A program made the position numbers and the translations under genes. The notes beneath the pieces are model-generated. The model was given only the letters and a program-made list of their open reading frames with translations. It made no database searches and had not been told where the DNA came from. Below are positions 6,905-8,775 of a stretch of DNA of 8,775 nt, one piece after another; position 1 is the stretch's first letter; every line of letters starts with the position of its first letter. Source of the DNA: Nitrospirota bacterium (GTDB lineage Bacteria; Nitrospirota; Thermodesulfovibrionia; Thermodesulfovibrionales; JdFR-85); contig JAADHP010000284.1 in NCBI GenBank assembly GCA_013151785.1, positions 1 to 8,775 of the forward strand. The letters run 5' to 3'.

Positions 6905-7639
6905 AAACATACCACCATTGACATGAATCACCTGTCCTGTTATGTATCCTGATTGTGGTAAAGCAAGAAAGAGCACTGCATTTGCAACATCCTCCGGTGT
7001 GCCAAATCTGCTAAGAGGAATGGTCTTCAACATTTCTTCTTTTATATTATCAGGAAGTTTTTCTGTCATTGCTGTCATTATAAAGCCTGGAGCAACTGCA
7101 TTTACTGTAATGCCACGGCTTGCGTACTCTTTGGCTGTTGTTTTAGTTAACCCCACAATACCTGCCTTTGAAGCAGAATAGTTTGCCTGCCCGGGATTAC
7201 CTGTAAAGGCAACCACAGAGGCGATATTAACAATCCTGCCGTAGCGTTTCTTCGCCATTATCTTTATAGCCTCTTTTGTACAGAGAAAGACACTCTTCAG
7301 ATTTACACTCAGCACAGCATCCCAGTCCTCCTCCTTCATCCGCAACAGCAGCGCATCTTTAGTGATGCCTGCGTTGTTAACAAGTATGTCAAATCCGCCA
7401 AATTCTTCAACTGTTTTCTCAAATATCTTCTTTACATCTTCTGATTTTGACACATCTCCACTTAAAGCCACAGCCTTTACTCCAAGAGACTCCATATATT
7501 CTGCACACTGGTGCGCCTCATCCTGGTTGAGGTCAACTACAACTATGTTCGCCCCTTCCTTAGCAAGTGCCTCTGCTATTGCCCTGCCTATTCCTCTTGC
7601 AGCACCTGTTACCAGGGCTGTCTGTCCCTTTAAATGCAT
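6899..7639 (-). CDS. fabG: 3-oxoacyl-ACP reductase
   Basis: NADPH-dependent short-chain dehydrogenase that reduces beta-ketoacyl-ACP to beta-hydroxyacyl-ACP in fatty-acid elongation. The 246 residues match FabG. The nucleotide-binding motif TGAARGIG is at 11-18, NNAG at 88-91, and the catalytic set is Asn113, Ser141, Tyr154 and Lys158 (YSASK). The C-terminal pattern SRGITVNAVAPGFIMTAMT and the ending SGYITGQVIHVNGGMFM are typical of true FabG. The start has a strong GGAGG six bases before the ATG. It is the first gene of the fatty-acid block: the upstream neighbour is divergent, so fabD, fabH and plsX, often found here, must be elsewhere. Its position beside acpP and fabF argues for FabG rather than another SDR. 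Confidence 0.96.
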   Translation of the reverse strand: MHLKGQTALVTGAARGIGRAIAEALAKEGANIVVVDLNQDEAHQCAEYMESLGVKAVALSGDVSKSEDVKKIFEKTVEEFGGFDILVNNAGITKDALLLRMKEEDWDAVLSVNLKSVFLCTKEAIKIMAKKRYGRIVNIASVVAFTGNPGQANYSASKAGIVGLTKTTAKEYASRGITVNAVAPGFIMTAMTEKLPDNIKEEMLKTIPLSRFGTPEDVANAVLFLALPQSGYITGQVIHVNGGMFM

Positions 7640-7705
7640 AAGATTCCTCCCAGAGATTTTTCAACCTGTAATTGTAACAAACCTGGTATGTTTATTTCCA
7701 CAACT

Positions 7706-7735
7706 TTGACTATATTTAATATTGGAATGTATATT
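7706..7735 (+). promoter_or_regulatory. candidate promoter for the cysteine-cluster gene operon
   Basis: TTGACT (7706-7711) and TATATT (7730-7735) are separated by 18 bases, each five of six from the sigma-70 consensus. Transcription would begin near 7742, giving a leader of about 28 bases that contains a run of eight T (7751-7758) and no clear ribosome site. The -10 overlaps the opposing fabG -10. Confidence 0.5.
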
Positions 7736-7762
7736 ATAACGAAAACAAAGTTTTTTTTCCAA
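7733..7762 (-). promoter_or_regulatory. candidate promoter for the fabG operon
   Basis: On the minus strand TTGGAA (7757-7762) and a perfect TATAAT (7733-7738) are separated by 18 bases. Transcription would start near 7726, leaving a leader of about 87 bases before fabG. That leader contains no strong hairpin or recognised riboswitch. A repeated AACCTG is present at about 7673 and 7680, but I do not recognise it as a known operator. Confidence 0.5.
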
Positions 7763-7769
7763 AGTAATT

Positions 7770-8162
7770 ATGGACAACACAATTGGTTTTGAAATAAAAC
7801 ATCTCTATGAGGAACTGAGCCCCCTTATAGAGAGGTTTACCAGAAAGCTATGTCCTGAATGTAGACAACCCTGTTGCAAGCAACGTTTTGGAATCTATGA
7901 AAAAGAGGATATACTCTTCCTTAACTCAATTAATGCTAAAATAAGTGATGCCAACAGGAGGTTTGATCCAGATGGAAAATGTCAGTTTCTTTCCAGCAGG
8001 GGATGCATCAGACCCCGATGGCTCAGACCTTACAGATGCACATGGTTCTTCTGTACTGAACTGCTTGAAGCCATGCAAACACATTCAAGACAATATAGAA
8101 GGATAGTGGATTTATTGAATAGAATCAAACAATTAAGAATGGAACTGCTTGGTTTAAAATAG
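7770..8162 (+). CDS. YkgJ-like cysteine-cluster protein (CxxCxxxCC type)
   Basis: A 130-residue soluble protein with eight cysteines: Cys28, Cys31, Cys35, Cys36, then Cys71, Cys79, Cys90 and Cys95. The spacing CPECxxxCC, then CxFLxxxxC, then RPYRCxxFFC follows the pattern of the YkgJ / CxxCxxCC zinc- or iron-sulfur-binding family, which is largely uncharacterised. Before the cluster is a predicted helix (residues 7-27), and after Cys95 a long basic helix without cysteine. The metal cannot be decided from sequence. No typical ribosome site precedes the ATG at 7770 (upstream is a T8 run and AAAGTAATT), so translation may be weak. It is followed after 12 bases by the DUF456-type gene. The family call is firm; the function is unknown. 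Confidence 0.75.
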   Translation: MDNTIGFEIKHLYEELSPLIERFTRKLCPECRQPCCKQRFGIYEKEDILFLNSINAKISDANRRFDPDGKCQFLSSRGCIRPRWLRPYRCTWFFCTELLEAMQTHSRQYRRIVDLLNRIKQLRMELLGLK

Positions 8163-8174
8163 TCAGGAGATGCA

Positions 8175-8648
8175 ATGGATTATGTTTTATATGCCCTGTC
8201 AGCAATACTGATACTTGCTGGCATAGCAGGATGTATTCTTCCGATCCTGCCCGGCCCATTGCTGGGTCTTGCCGGGCTGTTTTTATTGTACTTTACATCT
8301 GCCCATCCATTCAGCATTACATTCATAGTGATTTATGCGGTTCTAACCATTGTGGTAACCCTGCTGGACTATATAATTCCTATCTATGGAACCAGAAGAT
8401 TTCATGGTTCAAAATACGGTATCTGGGGTAGCACAATCGGCCTGTTGGCCGGAATGTTTTTTCCTCCCTTTGGATTCATAGTGGGTCCGCTTTTGGGTGC
8501 ATATCTTGGTGAACTCTTAACAGGCCGAGGCTGGAAAGTGGCCCTGAAGTCAGCAACAGGTTCATTCGTTGGCTTCCTCACAGGCACGGGTATCAAATTG
8601 ATACTTACCATCTCAATGGGTTATTATTACATAAAAAGCATAATTTGA
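8175..8648 (+). CDS. DUF456-type small integral membrane protein
   Basis: A 157-residue, strongly hydrophobic, glycine-rich protein. Visible membrane segments are roughly at 4-40 (a helical hairpin broken by the ILPILPGPLLG turn), 47-70, 84-115 (with FFPPFGFIVGPLLGAYLGELL) and 125-155. The LPGP turn and the GxxxGPxxGAxxGE pattern are features I associate with DUF456, a family of unknown function. A good ribosome site (AGGAG, five bases before the ATG) fixes the start. It starts 12 bases after the cysteine-cluster gene and is probably cotranscribed. No catalytic or transport residues can be picked out, and the glycine-rich segments suggest tight helix packing. Confidence 0.78.
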   Translation: MDYVLYALSAILILAGIAGCILPILPGPLLGLAGLFLLYFTSAHPFSITFIVIYAVLTIVVTLLDYIIPIYGTRRFHGSKYGIWGSTIGLLAGMFFPPFGFIVGPLLGAYLGELLTGRGWKVALKSATGSFVGFLTGTGIKLILTISMGYYYIKSII

Positions 8649-8717
8649 TCCCAAATCCAGTTGTAAGAATAACAAAGAATAGCTGAAAGTAGTGGTATGG
8701 TAGAGTCTGAACGGTTT

Positions 8718-8737
8718 TGAATTTTGCACAAGATTCA
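8718..8737. repeat. fold-back sequence downstream of the DUF456 gene
   Basis: An inverted repeat in which TGAATTTTG (8718-8726) pairs with CAAGATTCA (8729-8737) over nine positions with one G-T pair and a very small loop. No T tract follows, so it is not a classic terminator. It is separated by three bases from the GC-rich repeat at 8741. It may help end the 7770-8648 transcript or belong to the same repeat element. Confidence 0.4.
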
Positions 8738-8740
8738 CCA

Positions 8741-8775
8741 GGAGGGGGACAGCCCCAAAAATCAGGGATTTTTGG
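8741..8775. repeat. REP-like palindromic repeat, cut by the right edge
   Basis: A GGAG foot (8741-8744) is followed by GGGG-ACAG-CCCC (8745-8756), a short hairpin. The next inverted repeat is CCAAAAATC (8755-8763) and GATTTTTGG (8767-8775), a perfect nine-base pair around AGG that reaches the last base of the window, so the symmetry may continue outside. A GTAG or GGAG tetranucleotide at the foot of a GC-rich hairpin is the hallmark of REP sequences moved by RAYT (Y1-type) transposases. Assignment to that class is inference from one incomplete copy; a simple transcription stop structure is the alternative. Confidence 0.45.

Noticed and set aside
7673..7688. Repeated AACCTG near the fabG leader as a FapR-type lipid operator
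   Set aside because: FapR sites are palindromes around ACCTGGT; here the copies are direct and the flanks do not match.
7746..7758. AAAAC-AAA-GTTTT plus T run as an intrinsic terminator
   Set aside because: The stem is five mostly A-T pairs and too weak; there is no upstream transcript on that strand to terminate.

Overview
The window is compact bacterial chromosome, moderately AT-rich, with strong Shine-Dalgarno sites before several genes and tight gene packing. It holds ordinary core metabolism: branched-chain amino acid synthesis, fatty-acid synthesis, RNase III and a quinone-type prenyltransferase. The sequence alone does not fix the taxon. The fabG-acpP-fabF-rnc order, a DsrE-like protein and a UbiA/MqnP-type enzyme would fit an anaerobic lineage such as Nitrospirota or Desulfobacterota, but this is a guess. 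I see no phage, plasmid, CRISPR, rRNA or tRNA signature. A REP-like repeat at the right edge is the only sign of a mobile element.

Left block, minus strand (3245 down to 1): ilvB, ilvN, a DsrE-family gene and a UbiA-family prenyltransferase that runs off the left edge. Gaps are 12, -4 and 2 bases, so this looks like one operon. It makes both subunits of acetolactate synthase, followed by two genes with no obvious link to that pathway.

Middle: a plus-strand MFS transporter (3400-4620) is divergent from ilvB. It converges on rnc, and the two coding 3' ends overlap by 21 bases.

Fatty-acid block, minus strand (7639 down to 4600): fabG, acpP, fabF and rnc. FabG reduces the beta-ketoacyl-ACP made by FabF, and AcpP carries the chain. 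fabF starts with TTG and its end overlaps rnc. Short hairpins lie on both sides of acpP, and a possible separate acpP promoter precedes it. The cluster begins at fabG: fabD, fabH and plsX are not next to it.

Right block, plus strand (7770-8648): a cysteine-cluster protein (CxxCxxxCC, YkgJ-like) and a DUF456-type membrane protein, probably cotranscribed. Their predicted promoter overlaps the fabG promoter at the -10 elements. The last ~60 bases hold two consecutive fold-back sequences. The second has a GGAG foot and a GGGG-ACAG-CCCC core, resembling a REP unit, and is cut by the window edge.

I found no convincing new multi-gene system. The best leads are the REP-like edge repeat, the rnc/transporter antisense overlap, the odd ilvBN-DsrE-prenyltransferase operon and the interlocked fabG promoter region.
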